Source: Achatina immaculata (Eukaryota; Mollusca; Gastropoda; Stylommatophora; Achatinidae). Taken from it: a stretch of 64,000 nt of DNA. Under the pieces are notes generated by a model. That model made no database searches. It had not been told where the DNA came from and saw only the letters and a program-made list of their open reading frames with translations. The stretch is from NCBI GenBank assembly GCA_009760885.1, contig CM019692.1, positions 58,952,964 through 59,016,963 on the forward strand, read 5' to 3'. Shown in pieces: positions 11,084-22,009 of the stretch (the first letter of the stretch is position 1; each line of letters begins with the position of its first letter). Made by a program: the position numbers and the translations under genes.

Positions 11084-11556
11084 TTGTTTTCATTATTTCC
11101 CAAAGTTTCTGGTGTTGTACACAATCAAATGCCTTTGAGTAGTCTATAAAAGATAAATATAGATTCACATTAAACTTTCTGCATTTCTCTATTATTAACC
11201 TTATATTGAATATATGATCTCTTGATCCTCTTCCTTGCCTGAAAGAACATGGACCATAATGACTTCTTCTATTTCCTTACAAAGTCTACCCATTAAGACT
11301 TTTAACAGAATCTTACTGGCATGACTAATCAGGGCAACAGTTCTGTAGTTTGTGCATAATTTCAGATTACCCTTTTTTGGCAGTGGTATGAATACATTTC
11401 TTTTCCATTCTTTTGGCCAAATACCTGAATGCCATATCTTTTCACATAGTGCATGATAGATTGTAGCACATTCCTTTCCTGCTGCCTTAATGAGTTAGCT
11501 GTTATCTCATCACATCCTGGTGATTTACCATTTTTCAGATTTATTGCCCATAAAAT

Positions 11557-12864
11557 TTATTCTATTGTCGGTTCGGGTTCTTTCTCATCCAATAATAATT
11601 CACACTGCTGATTTCCGTTTTCACAGTCGGTTGTTTCATTCATTCCTCTGCAATATTCCTTCCATCTTTCTAGAATTTCCTCTATCTCTGTCAAGGTATT
11701 CCCCATCTTGTCACAAATTACATTTAGCTTAGGTGTGACATTTCTCGTCAATATCTTCATTTCTTTCAACATTTCACTATCTCTTCCACACTTCTGATGT
11801 CCTTCTTATTCTTTCACAACAATCTTGTATGTATTGTTTTTTTTTGTTTTTTCTTATGTTTCTTCGTACTTCTTTTGTTAAAGATTTATATTCCTCTTGG
11901 TTGTTGTTTGTCACTTTCCATTGCGTCTTCATTTCTCTACGTTGTTTTTATCAGTTCTAGTGTGCCTGCTGTAATCCATTCATTCTTTTGTGTTTTCTTT
12001 ACTGGAACCATGTCTTTAGCTGTTGTCATTAAGTTATCTCTGGCTTGCGTAGCCAGTTCATCTGATGTCATCTCCTCCTGTCTAGCCATCAGGATTTCAA
12101 AATGGTTCTTCATTTCTATACCGTATTGTTCTGGTATTTCTGTAAGATCAAAGCGAAGTGGTCTTGATCCCGTAACTGTCTCTTTTATCTTTATCTTCAT
12201 GTCTAGTATTAATAACTCATGGTCCGTGTCATAATCAGCACCTGGTAATGTTTTTGCTGATGTTATACTTGATCTCCACCTTCTTTGCACTAAAATGTAA
12301 TCTGTTTGATTCTTGGCTTTCCTATCAGATGATGTCCATGTGTAAAGTCTTCTTGAATGTTTTTAAAAAAGTGTATTAGGAATCATTAGCTCATTTTCCA
12401 TGCAAAAAGCCATTAGATTGTCACCTGTCTCATTTCAATGTCCTATGCTAAATTCCCTACAATATGTCCTTCATCTTCTGCTCTTTCTGTACCAATCTTT
12501 GCATTAAAATCCCCCATTATTAAAACAATATCATTTTTCTGTACCTGGTCTATCGTCGTGTGCAGTGTGTTATAAAAGTCTTCTACTTCCTCTTCTTCTG
12601 CTGCTGATGTAGGTGCATATATCTGATGATTGTTACGTATTTAGGAGTACCCTTAATTCTGATAGTGAGGATTCTGTCACTTACTGGATTGTAACCTATT
12701 AATGCTTTTGATGTTAATTTGTTCAAGTAAAAAGCCACTCCATTCTTTCCTCCTAATTTTCCACCAGAGTATATAAAGACATTGTCATTCTCGCTCTTAA
12801 AGTGCCCTGATCCTTTCCATCGATGTTCACAGATTCCCAAAATGTGTATCCCCGTTCTTTTCAT
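11557..12864 (-). pseudogene. Family A endonuclease and linker, broken
   Basis: Segment 12864-12583 starts inside the endonuclease with MKRTGIHILGICEHRWKGSG and continues to GYNPVSDRILTIRIKG. Segment 12290-11937 carries the domain end, RRWRSSI and GADYDTDHELLILDMKIKIK, in which TDH replaces the usual SDH. Segment 11772-11557 is linker before RT. The family resembles the endonuclease captured in CFDP2-like proteins, so I place it near RTE. Stops lie between segments. Confidence 0.75.
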
Positions 12865-12870
12865 CTCGTG

Positions 12871-12975
12871 TGGTGTATGTTTTCTGTATATAGCTCTTGT
12901 ATGGTGTATGTTTTCTATATACAGCTCTTGTGTAGTGTGTGTTTTCTATATACAGCCCTTGTATGGTGTAGAAGA
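12871..12975. repeat. 31-bp minisatellite, right block (3 units)
   Basis: The unit is the same as at 9937-10061, with TGTATGTTTTCTATATACAG and CTCTTGTGTAGTG variants. It begins directly at the 5' end of the family A LINE. Confidence 0.9.
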
Positions 12976-12979
12976 CCTT

Positions 12980-14160
12980 CGGTTGAACTTCTGAATTGAA
13001 CGGAAGTCTTCCTTTTGTGCTGTGAAATTTAGAATACACTTTTGTGCATCACAATACTTTCTTTATCACGCATCACAGCCGTTTTCCCCTGGTGCCTATA
13101 ACTCACAGAACTGTCACAATGTTTATGCTTTCTACACCAAGGACAAACAAAATCGATTAAACTGCCAACAGCAACTACATGGGAGACATACCAAAGAAAA
13201 ACCGGCATCAAACTTGGCACGTTTCGTAAATTTCCCCCCTACACACATGTCTACCAGCGAGACCAAATATTTGATTGTCTAGCTATCTGTTATTTTTATC
13301 TTTATGGTCAACTGTTATTTTGTGTTTGAACTGTCTGTCCCGTCAGTTAGACTTTCTTTATGGGATAAGATAACAGGAGATTACCAAGCACACTCGCGTC
13401 CTCCCTGTTGAGCCCATCATGGCTTCCCTCATCGCACACTTGCAAGTCCGCCTCTGTCAGGTTAACAGCAAAGGTTTTTCCCGCACCAGCTCACGGGAAT
13501 TAAATTGAAAAGCGCTTTGCTTGTGAAAGCTTTATGTAAAACTGAGAACGAGGAATCGAGGAATCGTTAACTTTCTTTCTTTCTGTCCTTACCCCCCCCC
13601 ACCCCCTTTTTCGTCTCTTTCTTTCTCGTTTCAGTTTTACAACTGCGAGCTTTTCCGTACATTTCAGAAAGTGAAGACATGGGATTTATAATCCAGTTAA
13701 CCATCAGCCTCATTTGATTGTTTTGTTTCAGTTGGCTGTTATTTGCGTTTTCGTCTATTTCTTAACGCTTTTGTTGTCTCGGTCTTGTGAGTTTTATTTA
13801 TAAGAATATCGTTAAGGAGTTAACTGTTTCGGCTGTCTTTTTATGCAAGCTATGAAAGAGCTCTTGTATTGAAAAAAATAATAAATGAGCCGTTTGTTTT
13901 GACAAAGGATTTGTGAACGAGGGTGGCTTTTTCTAAGAAATGATATGACGAATGTTTACTGAAAGATACATAAACAACGTCTGATGGTAGTGAATTCTGT
14001 TTTGATCCGCCCCTGCTTCTGTTAAGTTAGAGCAGTAGCTTTCAAAATGGGCAGGTTTCCCCTTCTCCCCTTTCCTCCCCCTACCCCGCGGAGAGCTAGC
14101 AAGATGGGGGGGGGGGGGGGGTAAAGAGAAAGAGAACGGCATGGGGCGTTAGAAACTTAT
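12980..14160. other. No gene recognised; homopolymer tracts
   Basis: Short frames lack recognisable domains. The stretch contains a C run near 13588-13606 and a G run at 14106-14121, as well as pyrimidine-rich sequence. No splice-bounded conserved exon is seen. Confidence 0.45.
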
Positions 14161-14165
14161 CTTGT

Positions 14166-14965
14166 CTTGTCTCCTTCCTCATATACCTTTCAGTATTGAC
14201 GGGGAAAATAGACGTCTTGGTAGGGCTCGACGATTTCCTTCATATAATGGGATATTTAATGCTTCTGTAATTTCCTCTCTCCATCTTCCGCGTGGGCGGC
14301 CTCTTCTTCTGTTACCTACAAATCTTATTGTGAATGTTGTCTGTGATATGCTGTCTGGTGGTAATCGTGTAACACGGCCAAACCATCTGACTTGCTGTTT
14401 CTGGATATGGTGTAATACTGGTGTTACTCCAACCTTTGCCCTGATGGTGTCATTTCTTATTTAGTCTTTTCTTGTCACATTTAGTATTCTCCTTAAACAT
14501 CTCATTTCTGTCGTAATGATTTTTCTTTTGTTCTTGGTTGTTAGTGTCCATATTTGACATTGATAGCATAGAGTTGGGAGGAAAATTGTGTTATACAGCG
14601 CCCTTTTTGTTTCATTTGCGATGTATATGTTTTCCAGTAAAGAAGTCATTTGTCCAATGACCTGATTTGCTTTACTACAATCTGTTCTCAATGTCAGTCT
14701 CAGTGTCTGTTGTCCCTGAGGATGATATTACGCTACCTAGGTATTTGAAATGTTTCACTTCGTTTCAAGGGCTGGCTGTTTATGAAGATCTTTGTTTGGA
14801 TTTCTTCTCTTGCTATGGTCATAACTTGCATTTTTTCTACACTGATCTTCGTGTTTGTGGCTTTTATATACCCTTGCTAAATTATCCATGTTCTGCTGTA
14901 GGTCTTTCTCTGATGTGGCTATAAGTGCTTGATCATCAGCAAAAAGGAGTTTGTTTATGGTCGAA
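14166..14965 (-). pseudogene. LINE family E, RT C-terminal fragment (RTE-like)
   Basis: Minus-strand frames give KLLFADDQALIATSEKDLQQ (RT motif C with FADD) near 14900-14955, a middle ORF at 14691-14461 (QVIGQMTSLLENIYIANETK...LCYQCQIWTL...RILNVTRKD), and an end with RRRGRPRGRWREEITEAL near 14215-14310. Order and spacing fit an RT 3' half with about two frameshifts. It differs in sequence from families A and B. Confidence 0.7.
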
Positions 14966-15087
14966 ATATTTGAACATGTTATAATGTTTTTTTCATTATT
15001 TCTCTTTTGAATTCATCTCACCCAGTCTTCTTTTTTTTTCTTTTCTCTTCAGGGAATTCGCCATATTCTTCCGTATATTCACATTTC

Positions 15088-15284
15088 AAGTGACGGAATC
15101 CATATATTTTGGACACGTGATAACAGATGATAGGAAATGTAAAACTGAATTTAATAGAATAATGAGAACGTACAAATTTGCTCTCAGCAAAATAAAACAA
15201 AAGATGTTTACTTCGAAACACGTAGTACAACAACTGAAGCTGAGAATCATCACATTGTTTTTACATTCTGCAGTTCTCTAGGCC
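15088..15284 (+). pseudogene. LINE family F fragment, RT thumb region
   Basis: One open frame reads SIYFGHVITDDRKCKTEFNR, then IMRTYKFALSKIKQKMFTSK and LKLRIITLFLHSAVL. This matches the YLG...DG..K.EI..RI..AK..F region that follows motif C in RTE-like LINEs. Nothing recognisable precedes or follows it on this strand, so it is a small fragment opposite in orientation to family E next to it. Confidence 0.65.
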
Positions 15285-15475
15285 AGTGGTTTTTATTGTT
15301 TTGTTTTTTTCTTTTGGTCTTGGATCTCCTTGCGGGCCGAGAACAGCTGTGGACTCCTTGTAAAAAAATAAAGCAATAAATAGAACCCAGATGACGCCAA
15401 GACCTTTTAATCGAAGCAATCCATTTGCTGGTCCGTTGACCCCTAGAATCCTTTCATGGACCCCTGAGACCTAAG
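15284..15475 (+). repeat. hAT-like non-autonomous element remnant (tentative)
   Basis: The segment starts GGCCAGTGGTTTTTATTG and contains CTCCTTGCGGGCCG, GTTGACCCCTAG and CATGGACCCCTGAGACC. A CAGTGGTT start and GACCCC/GGACCCC internal words are usual for hAT-derived repeats in many animals (from memory). No matching right terminus was found, so the call is tentative. Confidence 0.4.
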
Positions 15476-15529
15476 GTCTTCATGTTAAGATGCACTGAAA
15501 TAGACCACATACGTTTTGTATATTAATTC

Positions 15530-15577
15530 TTCTTCTTCTTCTTCTTTTTCTCCTTCTTCTTCTTCTTCTTCTTCTAT
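15530..15577. repeat. (CTT)n microsatellite
   Basis: A TTC/CTT run directly abuts the CTCCCTG end of R300 copy 2 at 15578. The position parallels the simple repeats beside copies 1 and 3. Confidence 0.85.
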
Positions 15578-16230
15578 CTCCCTGGAACTGCGAACTGGTG
15601 TTCTTTGCAGCCGATGTGAGGAAGGAGAGGCACAGCACCGTGTCGACTTGGTGAGGGTTTATGGCCTGCTAGTTTTCAGTCCCTGAGTGGACCTAAATAA
15701 CAGGGGATGTGCAGTGCTTTTTAGCAGGCTTCACCACCATGGGGACCCTGGCGATCCCTGCCCCGTTAGCCAGGCTAGACCTGCTACTGGGGGTACCAAC
15801 TGAGAGGTGAGACAACGTCTTGGTCAGCTATAGTTCGCCAGCCATGACGCTAGCTTGCCAGCTATAGTTCGCCAGCCATGACGCTAGCTTTTCAACTATA
15901 ATTCGCCAGCCATGACGCTAGTATGTCAGCTATAATTCGCCAGCCATGACGCTAGCTTGTTAGCTATAATTTGCCAGCCATAACGCTAGCTTTTCAGCTA
16001 TAATTCGCCAGCCATGACGCTAGCTTGTTAGCTGTAGTTCATCAGCCATGACGCTAGCTTGTAAGCTATAGTTCGCCAGCCATGACGCTAGCTTGTCAGC
16101 TGTAATTCGCCAGCCATGACGCTAGCTTGTCAGCTGTAATTCGCCAGCCATGACGCTAGCTTGTCAGCTATAGTTCGCCAGCCATGACGCTAGCTTGTCA
16201 GCTATAGTTCAGCGATTGCCTAATTGGGAG
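15578..16230 (+). repeat. R300 dispersed repeat, copy 2, with internal amplification
   Basis: The first 240 bases match copies 4 and 5: CTCCCTGGAACTGCGAACTGG, TGGTGTTCTTTGCAGCCGATG, CACCATGGGGACC, GGCGATCCCTGCCCCGTTAG and GACAACGTCTTGGTCAGCTA. The far end (CAGCGATTGCCTAATTGGGA) also matches. Between these, the short tail segment seen once or twice in other copies is amplified about 12-fold as a 34-bp array (15817-16205). Confidence 0.85.
15817..16205. repeat. 34-bp array inside R300 copy 2
   Basis: The unit GCCAGCCATGACGCTAGCTT plus GTCAGCTATAGTTC recurs every 34 bases (15905 to 15939). R300 copy 4 at 48520-48565 has the same motif about twice (GGTTCGCTAACCCTGACGCT and CAGCTATGGGTCGCTG), so the array grew from part of the element. 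Confidence 0.9.
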
Positions 16231-16253
16231 GAGTCGTCGCCCGCCTGAATGGG

Positions 16254-16965
16254 CATTAAATAAGAATATGGAACAGAAAATCAAGGTCCTAGAAATAAGA
16301 ATATGGAACAGAAAATCAAGGTCCTACAAATAAGAATATGGAACAGAAAATCAAGGTCCTAGAAATAAGAATATGGAACAGAAAATCAAGGTCCTAGAAA
16401 TAAGAATATGGAACAGAAAATCAAGGTCCTAGAAATAAGAATATGGAACAGAAAATCAAGGTCCTACAAATAAGAACATGGAACAGAAAATCAAGGTCCT
16501 ACAAATAAGAACATGGAACAGGAAATCAAGGTCCTAGAAATAAGAATATGGAACAGAAAATCAAGGTCCTAGAAATATGAATATGGAAGAGAAAATCAAG
16601 GTCCTAGAAATATGAATATGGAACAGAAAATCAAGGTCCCAGAAATAAGAATATGGAACAGAAAATCAAGGTCCCAGAAATAAGAATATGGAACAGAAAA
16701 TCAAGGTCCTAGAAATAAGAATATGGAACAGAAAATCAAGGTCCCAGAAATAAGAATATGGAACAGAAAATCAAGGTCCTACAAATAAGAATATGGAACA
16801 GAAAATCAAGGTGCTACAAATAAGAATATGGAAAAGAAAATCAAGGTGCTAGAAATAAGAATATGAAAAAGAAAATCAAGGTGCTAGAAATAAGAATATG
16901 AAAAAGAAAATCAAGGTGCTAGAAATAAGAATACGTAAAAGAAAATCAAGGTGCTAGAAATGAGA
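16254..16965. repeat. 35-bp satellite array, about 20 units
   Basis: The unit AAATAAGAATATGGAACAGA plus AAATCAAGGTCCTAG is highly uniform in the middle. Units at 16800-16965 diverge progressively (GGAAAAG, then GAAAAAG, then CGTAAAAG). It begins about 25 bases after R300 copy 2 ends, so two unrelated satellites with 34- and 35-bp units lie side by side. Confidence 0.92.
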
Positions 16966-16969
16966 ACAT

Positions 16970-17325
16970 ATGCACTAAAGTTCTCTGCATTAAAGAAATC
17001 ATGAAAGAAGCATTACATTATTAACAATATCTAACAAACAATTGACTTCACGGGTAGAGTAGAGACTGAATGTATCTAAATCGCACTTGTGACGTGGATG
17101 CTATCGTAGTCATGGAGACAGAACGGTGAACGACCAGGACCGTTGTGGAGATTGATTATCAGAAATATATTAAAAAATCTACGTCGTGCCATCTAGTCAT
17201 GGGAAGAGGGCTAGGTTTAGCGTTAGGTTTACAGCTGAGATCTAGGTTCAGAAAAGATATCTAAACGGCTGCAGAACTTTGCGTGAAGCTGTAGTTGAAC
17301 AAATAAACTGAAAGAATTAACAGAA
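16970..17325. other. No gene recognised
   Basis: This spacer between the 35-bp satellite and the GA-rich region has only short frames with no domain or repeat recognised. Confidence 0.4.
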
Positions 17326-17327
17326 AG

Positions 17328-17361
<34 letters not shown>

Positions 17362-17416
17362 AGGGGGAGAGGGAGGGGTGGGTAATATATGAAACAAAGT
17401 CAAATGAAACTGATCG

Positions 17417-17463
<47 letters not shown>

Positions 17464-17861
17464 AGTATAAGCTCTATAGGAAATGAGCGAATTAAAATTG
17501 GCAAGCAGTGAGAAAGAGAATGCTGAAGAAGTCAAGAAACTATAACAAACAGAACAGACAGACGTTGAAAGAGGAAAATGGGATTACAAGAAATGAAGCT
17601 AAAAAAAACTGCCAGGGAGGAAGAGAGAGAGACAGGGGGGGGGGGGAGGGAAAGAATGATGGGGAAGACAGATAGAAAGAGAAAAATGGGGATTATAAGT
17701 AGTGAAGCCAAAAAAAACTGGCAGAGTGAATGTGTGTGTGTAAGAGAGAGAGAGAGAAGAATGGGGGATTACAAAAAAAATGAATCAGAACAAAGCTGAG
17801 AGAGAGAGAGAGAGAGAGAGAATGATGAGGAAGACAAGAAACTAAACCAAACAAAACTGAC

Positions 17862-17892
<31 letters not shown>

Positions 17893-18129
17893 AGGGGGAA
17901 TTGCAAAAATGAATCACAACAAAGCTGAGAGAGAGAGAGAATGATGAGGAAGACAAGTAACTAAACCAAACAAAACTGGCAGAGAGAGACAGAGAAAGAG
18001 AGAGAGAAGAATGGGGGATTACAAAAAATGAATCAGAACAAAGCTGAGAGAGAGAGAGAATTATGAGGAAGACAAGAAATTAAACCAAACAAAACTGGCA
18101 GAGAGAGAGAAAGAGAGACAGAGAGAGAG

Positions 18130-18160
<31 letters not shown>

Positions 18161-18620
18161 ATGATGGGGAAGACAAGAAACTAAACCAAACAAAACTGGC
18201 AGAGAGAGAGAGAGATAGACAGACAGAATGATGAGGAAGACAAGAAACTAAACCAAACAGAACTGGCAGAGAGAGAGAGAGAGATAGACAGACAGAATGA
18301 TGGGGAAGACAAGAAACTAAACCAAACAAAACTGGCAGAGAGAGAGAGAGATAGAGACAGACAGACAGAATGATGGGGAAGACAAGAAACTAAACCAAAC
18401 AAAACTGGCAGAGAGAGAGAGATAGACAGACAGAATGATGGGGAAGACAAGAAACTAAACCAAACAAAACTGGCAGAGAGAGAGAGAGAGAGAGACAGAC
18501 AGAATGATGGGGAAGACAAGAAACTAAACCAAACAAAACTGGCACAGAGAGAGAAAGAGATAGACAGACAGAACGATGGGGAAGACAAGAAACTAAACCA
18601 AACAAACCCCGCCCAGGAAA
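17328..18620. repeat. GA-rich region with about 65-bp tandem units
   Basis: Pure (GA)n tracts occur at 17336-17362 and 17420-17461. From about 17790 to 18600 a compound unit repeats: AATGATGGGGAAGACAAGAA, ACTAAACCAAACAAAACTGG, CAGAGAGAGAGA and GATAGACAGACAG, about 65 bases with length changes in the GA and GACA parts. The long minus-strand Leu/Ser/Phe frames here are repeat translations, not genes. Confidence 0.9.
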
Positions 18621-18624
18621 AGCT

Positions 18625-20310
18625 GAGACATCTGAGACCAGGTGGAAGCTTCTGCTAGAAAATAATAAAAAAAAAAATCGAATCCCAGACACAGACCGGA
18701 AGTTCCGGTGTGAAAATGTGAAGAGTTTTTATTATTATTATTATTATTTCCAGATGTCACAATCCACTGTTGTCTTCACATGTTGATGAAGTGGAGTCAC
18801 ACAGTAAGGACAGAAAGAAGAGCGAAAGAGCGAGCAGTCAGAGAGGGGGTGAGACGAGAGAGAGAGAGAGAGAGACATAATTTCACAGAGTATTGCAATA
18901 ATCCAGGGTTTTTTGTTTTGCAGCAAAGCCTTTTAGTGATTATTATTACTATTATTTGACAAGGTGTAATATTCTTCGTCGAATTCACTGGCAGGATTAA
19001 GTGCGGAAAGATGTATAACCTAGTGCTAATGGAGACCCCATTCACATCTCTCTTCGTGCAGTTAAAGAAAAGGAAGAGTGGAGGAATATTCAGAATGTTA
19101 GGCAGAGGAGCAGAATGAGAGACAGAGGGTTAACGTATTTCAGGACGGAACACGTCGTGTTATCGTAAGTGAAAACATGCTCGCCACTTTATCTCTTTAA
19201 AAATTAAACCTTAAAGAATATACTGGCAACAGATAAACAAATAATATTACTCCAAAAGCGCTTTTTTTCATTTCGTTAAAAAAAAGTCGGTAAAATTTAG
19301 GAAAAAAAGCTTGTAAAAAACAGGATGAAGTTCACGGGGAGATCTTTCTGGATGTGAAGCGGTGGCTTCTGAGATATAAATGGTAGATTGTCTCATATAG
19401 ACTGCACTTTCCTGGATTATTATTATTCGTCCTTTTGTTGGGTTTTGTGAACTGTTGCTTAAAATGGAACAAACAGGAGTACATGTATTGAATGTGCTCT
19501 GTTTTCATTATACAGTCTAGAGTTTAACGGGCGAAGAAAGCAGTCTTAAAAAATAGATTTAGTAATTAGTGTCTCAGACAAGCCTGGTGCTGTTGTTTAA
19601 GACGTCTGGATTTTTTAAAAAATATCTTATTTGTTTATTTTGGGACAGTATTTTTAAAATGATAAAAAAAATGCATGAGGTTAATGTGTTCAAAATCACA
19701 GAAATTTGAATGGAAATATTTGATATTTTGTCACAATGAAATATTTTGCAGAAATCGCATTCTACAAGGTACGTTTGGTGAATACATTTTATTTAGAAAT
19801 TTATTTTTAAAACAATAAATCATAGAATAACTGAATCAACAGTATGAAGTTCTATAAAAGCACTATTTTTGTGCATAGAGAAAAGTTGCACTGTTTTTAA
19901 CGGTTTACATCTGAGGTCGCCGACCGACGGCAGTGCCCTCTGCTGGTTATGACAGAGCTGGTTTTAATTTGAAATAGGCTTGAAGATCCATCACATGATC
20001 TCGGCAGGTTCAGGTGGTGGAAAGCCACAAAGCACGCAGGATCTACGCATGTAAAGAGCCAGGTCTATGAGTAGATTTTAGGTCTTAACTTGGGTTAGAG
20101 CGTTCAAGAATCACCGGCTGAAGAGAACTGAACGATAACACGGTAACTTCGGTCCCAGAAATCACAACAAACATAACAGAACCATACTAAAGCTGAAAGG
20201 AAACTAAAAATGTTGGGAGAAGAAATGAACTCTTGGTTTTTTTACGAAGTGCAGTTTTTGAAAGCTGAAAAAAATGTATATAATAAAATTATTTATTTTA
20301 AGCTATTAAT
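18625..20310. other. No gene recognised; AT-rich
   Basis: The stretch contains an (ATT)n run at 18726-18749 and a GA tract near 18858-18875, and is otherwise AT-rich unique-looking sequence. No exon or mobile element was recognised. Confidence 0.45.
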
Positions 20311-20314
20311 TAGT

Positions 20315-20468
20315 TATTTAGGTAAGACCTAGGCGAAGATGGCTGCAAGACATCGTTGGTGATCTACGAATGGACGCATCAGCAGCAGGGCACCTTGCTT
20401 ACAACCGAGAGGCCTACAGGAAAGCTGTTAGGGAGGCAAAGTTCCAGTAAGGGACATGCAAATGACTG
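20315..20468 (+). pseudogene. LINE family A, 3' fragment 2
   Basis: The last 150 bases of family A: GGCGAAGATGGCTGCAAGAC, GATCTACGAATGGACGCATC, CAACCGAGAGGCCTACAGGA, then AGGCAAAGTTCCAGTAAGGG and ACATGCAAATGACTGACTG. The Arg-Lys of KFRKGH is mutated to a stop (CAGTAA). The tail repeat is GACT rather than GAAT. Confidence 0.85.
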
Positions 20469-20649
20469 ACTGTCTATTAAAAAAAAAAAAAGGAAATATA
20501 ACCAAAAATTGAAACCCAGGGAATCCATTCTGACCTCCCCTAAAAGGGGTTTATGAGTGAGTGACATCACCTTGTTAGAATCTTGAAATGTGCTTCTAAA
20601 TTTGTGTGAATTCTAGTTGCTATATCCGGATCAGTAGTTTGTCTAGTTT

Positions 20650-20899
20650 TCTTGTTTCTGTATCTAATTCGACGCCAGTGTGGTCACCTGGGTCCATATT
20701 TAAGTCTGGGTCGAAAAGAACAGGAGCACTGTAACCTTCAGCGCGTGTTGTAAGAGGCGACTTAAGAGGGCTAGGGGGTAGGCCAACAACCTGTTCACCA
20801 AGGAAAAAAAATTGTAGGGTTAAAGAAATACGGAAAAGAAAATCAGAAAACTTTATCTGTGGCCTGTAAGGTTGGGGAGAGGGGAGTGACGAGCAGTGG

Positions 20900-20930
<31 letters not shown>

Positions 20931-20985
20931 GATCTAATTCGAACTTATATGTAAGTGGATCAGTAAAATGCAGGAGGTGACATCA
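20650..20985. other. Possible repeat remnant, unclassified; GATGAT tract
   Basis: The segment around 20740-20810 (GTAAGAGGCGACTTAAGAGG and GGCCAACAACCTGTTCACC) has the look of a dispersed repeat but no second copy is visible in the window. A TGATGATGATG tract at 20898-20932 follows. It directly precedes the family D LINE and might be its degraded 5' part. Confidence 0.3.
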
Positions 20986-21845
20986 GATAAACACAGAGAA
21001 TTACATTGTACCCTCGACACAGTGCTGCAGGACCTTGCCTTTGCAGACGACATTTGTCTACTGTTAAGCAGCCACAAAGAAATGCAAGATAAAATAAACA
21101 AGCTAACTTAGAATGCTAACAACATAGGATTAAGGATCAACGTAGGAAAGACAAAGTTAAGAAACAAAATATGAGTAACATAAATATACTGAGAATAGAT
21201 AGCAAGTTTGTGGAGGAGGTCAACGAATTTATATATCTTGGTAGTAGAGTAGTAGAAAATGGAGACAGCAGAGAGCACGTCAACAGCAGACTTACTAGAG
21301 CAAACCAGACTTTTGCAGTGCTGCAGACTATATGAGAATCTAAAAAAAACTAAGCATGAAGACGAACATCAGGATATTTAAGAGCAATGTTCTAAGTGTA
21401 CTACTCTATGGAAGTGAATGCTGGAAAATCACCAAAACTATAGAAAATACGCTGAACTCTTTCTAGACTGTATGTTTACGAAGAATTAGAAGAATATTTT
21501 GGCCAAACACCGTAAGAAATAACATCTTGTTGGCAGAAGTGCAGATGAAGCCACTGAGAGAAATTACTGAGGAAAGACGCTGGCGATGGTTGGGACATGT
21601 GCTCCAGATTACTGACGACTCACTACCAAAAATAGCACTAAGATGGACAACACAGAGGAACAGAAGTAAGGGTATATCAAAGGAGACATGGAGAACAACA
21701 ATAGTGAAGATTTTAAGCAATTTTAAGCTCACCTGGGCAAGAGCGGAAAAAAAGGCAAAGGACAGGAGTTTGTGGAAAACCATTGTAAAAGCCCCATGTG
21801 CCTTGGGCACTTTAGGTTCAGAGAGAGAGAGAGAGAGAGAGAGAG
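20985..21845 (+). pseudogene. LINE family D copy 1, RT 3' half
   Basis: Plus-strand frames give LQDLAFADDICLLSSSHKEM (RT motif C, FADD) near 21030, then EVNEFIYLGSRVVENGDS and NSRLTRANQTFAVLQTI. The C-terminal frame 21527-21949 reads AEVQMKPLREITEERRWRWL, then GHVLQITDDSLPKIALRWT and NRSKG...KETWR. The element ends near CCCATGTGCCTTGGGCAC before a (GA)n tail at 21815-21845. Several frameshifts and stops are present. The best comparison is the copy at 56105-56790. Confidence 0.8.
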
Positions 21846-22009
21846 TAAAATGCAAACTCACTACATTGATTTGTACTGTTTGTTCTCAAGTTTCATCCCT
21901 TCTGAAAGGCATGATCAATGTTCCTTATTTCTTCATCACGCCCAGGTGATTTATAATCTTTCCACATTAATTTACGCTCAGCATGCAGGGCACAGAATGT
22001 AAATGGTTT

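Larger units (their letters stand above)
10062..12868 (-). mobile_element. LINE family A, longest copy (RTE/CFDP2-like), in a minisatellite
   Basis: A 2.8-kb non-LTR element lies antisense to the window. Its 3' end with the GAAT tail is at 10062 and its truncated 5' end is near 12868. On its own strand it has an endonuclease domain (ILGICEHRWKG, GYNPVSDRILTIRIKG, and RRWRSSI...GADYDTDH), a linker, RT motifs VRQGCILSPYLFNLYTENIM and IRYADDTVLLS, and the C-terminal KRGRPRRRWLQDIVDDL segment ending KFRKG. Several frameshifts and stops break it. The first roughly 20 endonuclease residues are missing. Possible imperfect target duplications GTGTAGTG (10054-10061) and GTGTGGTG (12867-12874) flank it. 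Confidence 0.85.

Noticed and set aside
17693..18692. Leu/Ser/Phe-rich minus-strand frames resembling membrane proteins
   Set aside because: They come from GA and GACA tracts in 65-bp tandem units and change frame with tract length.
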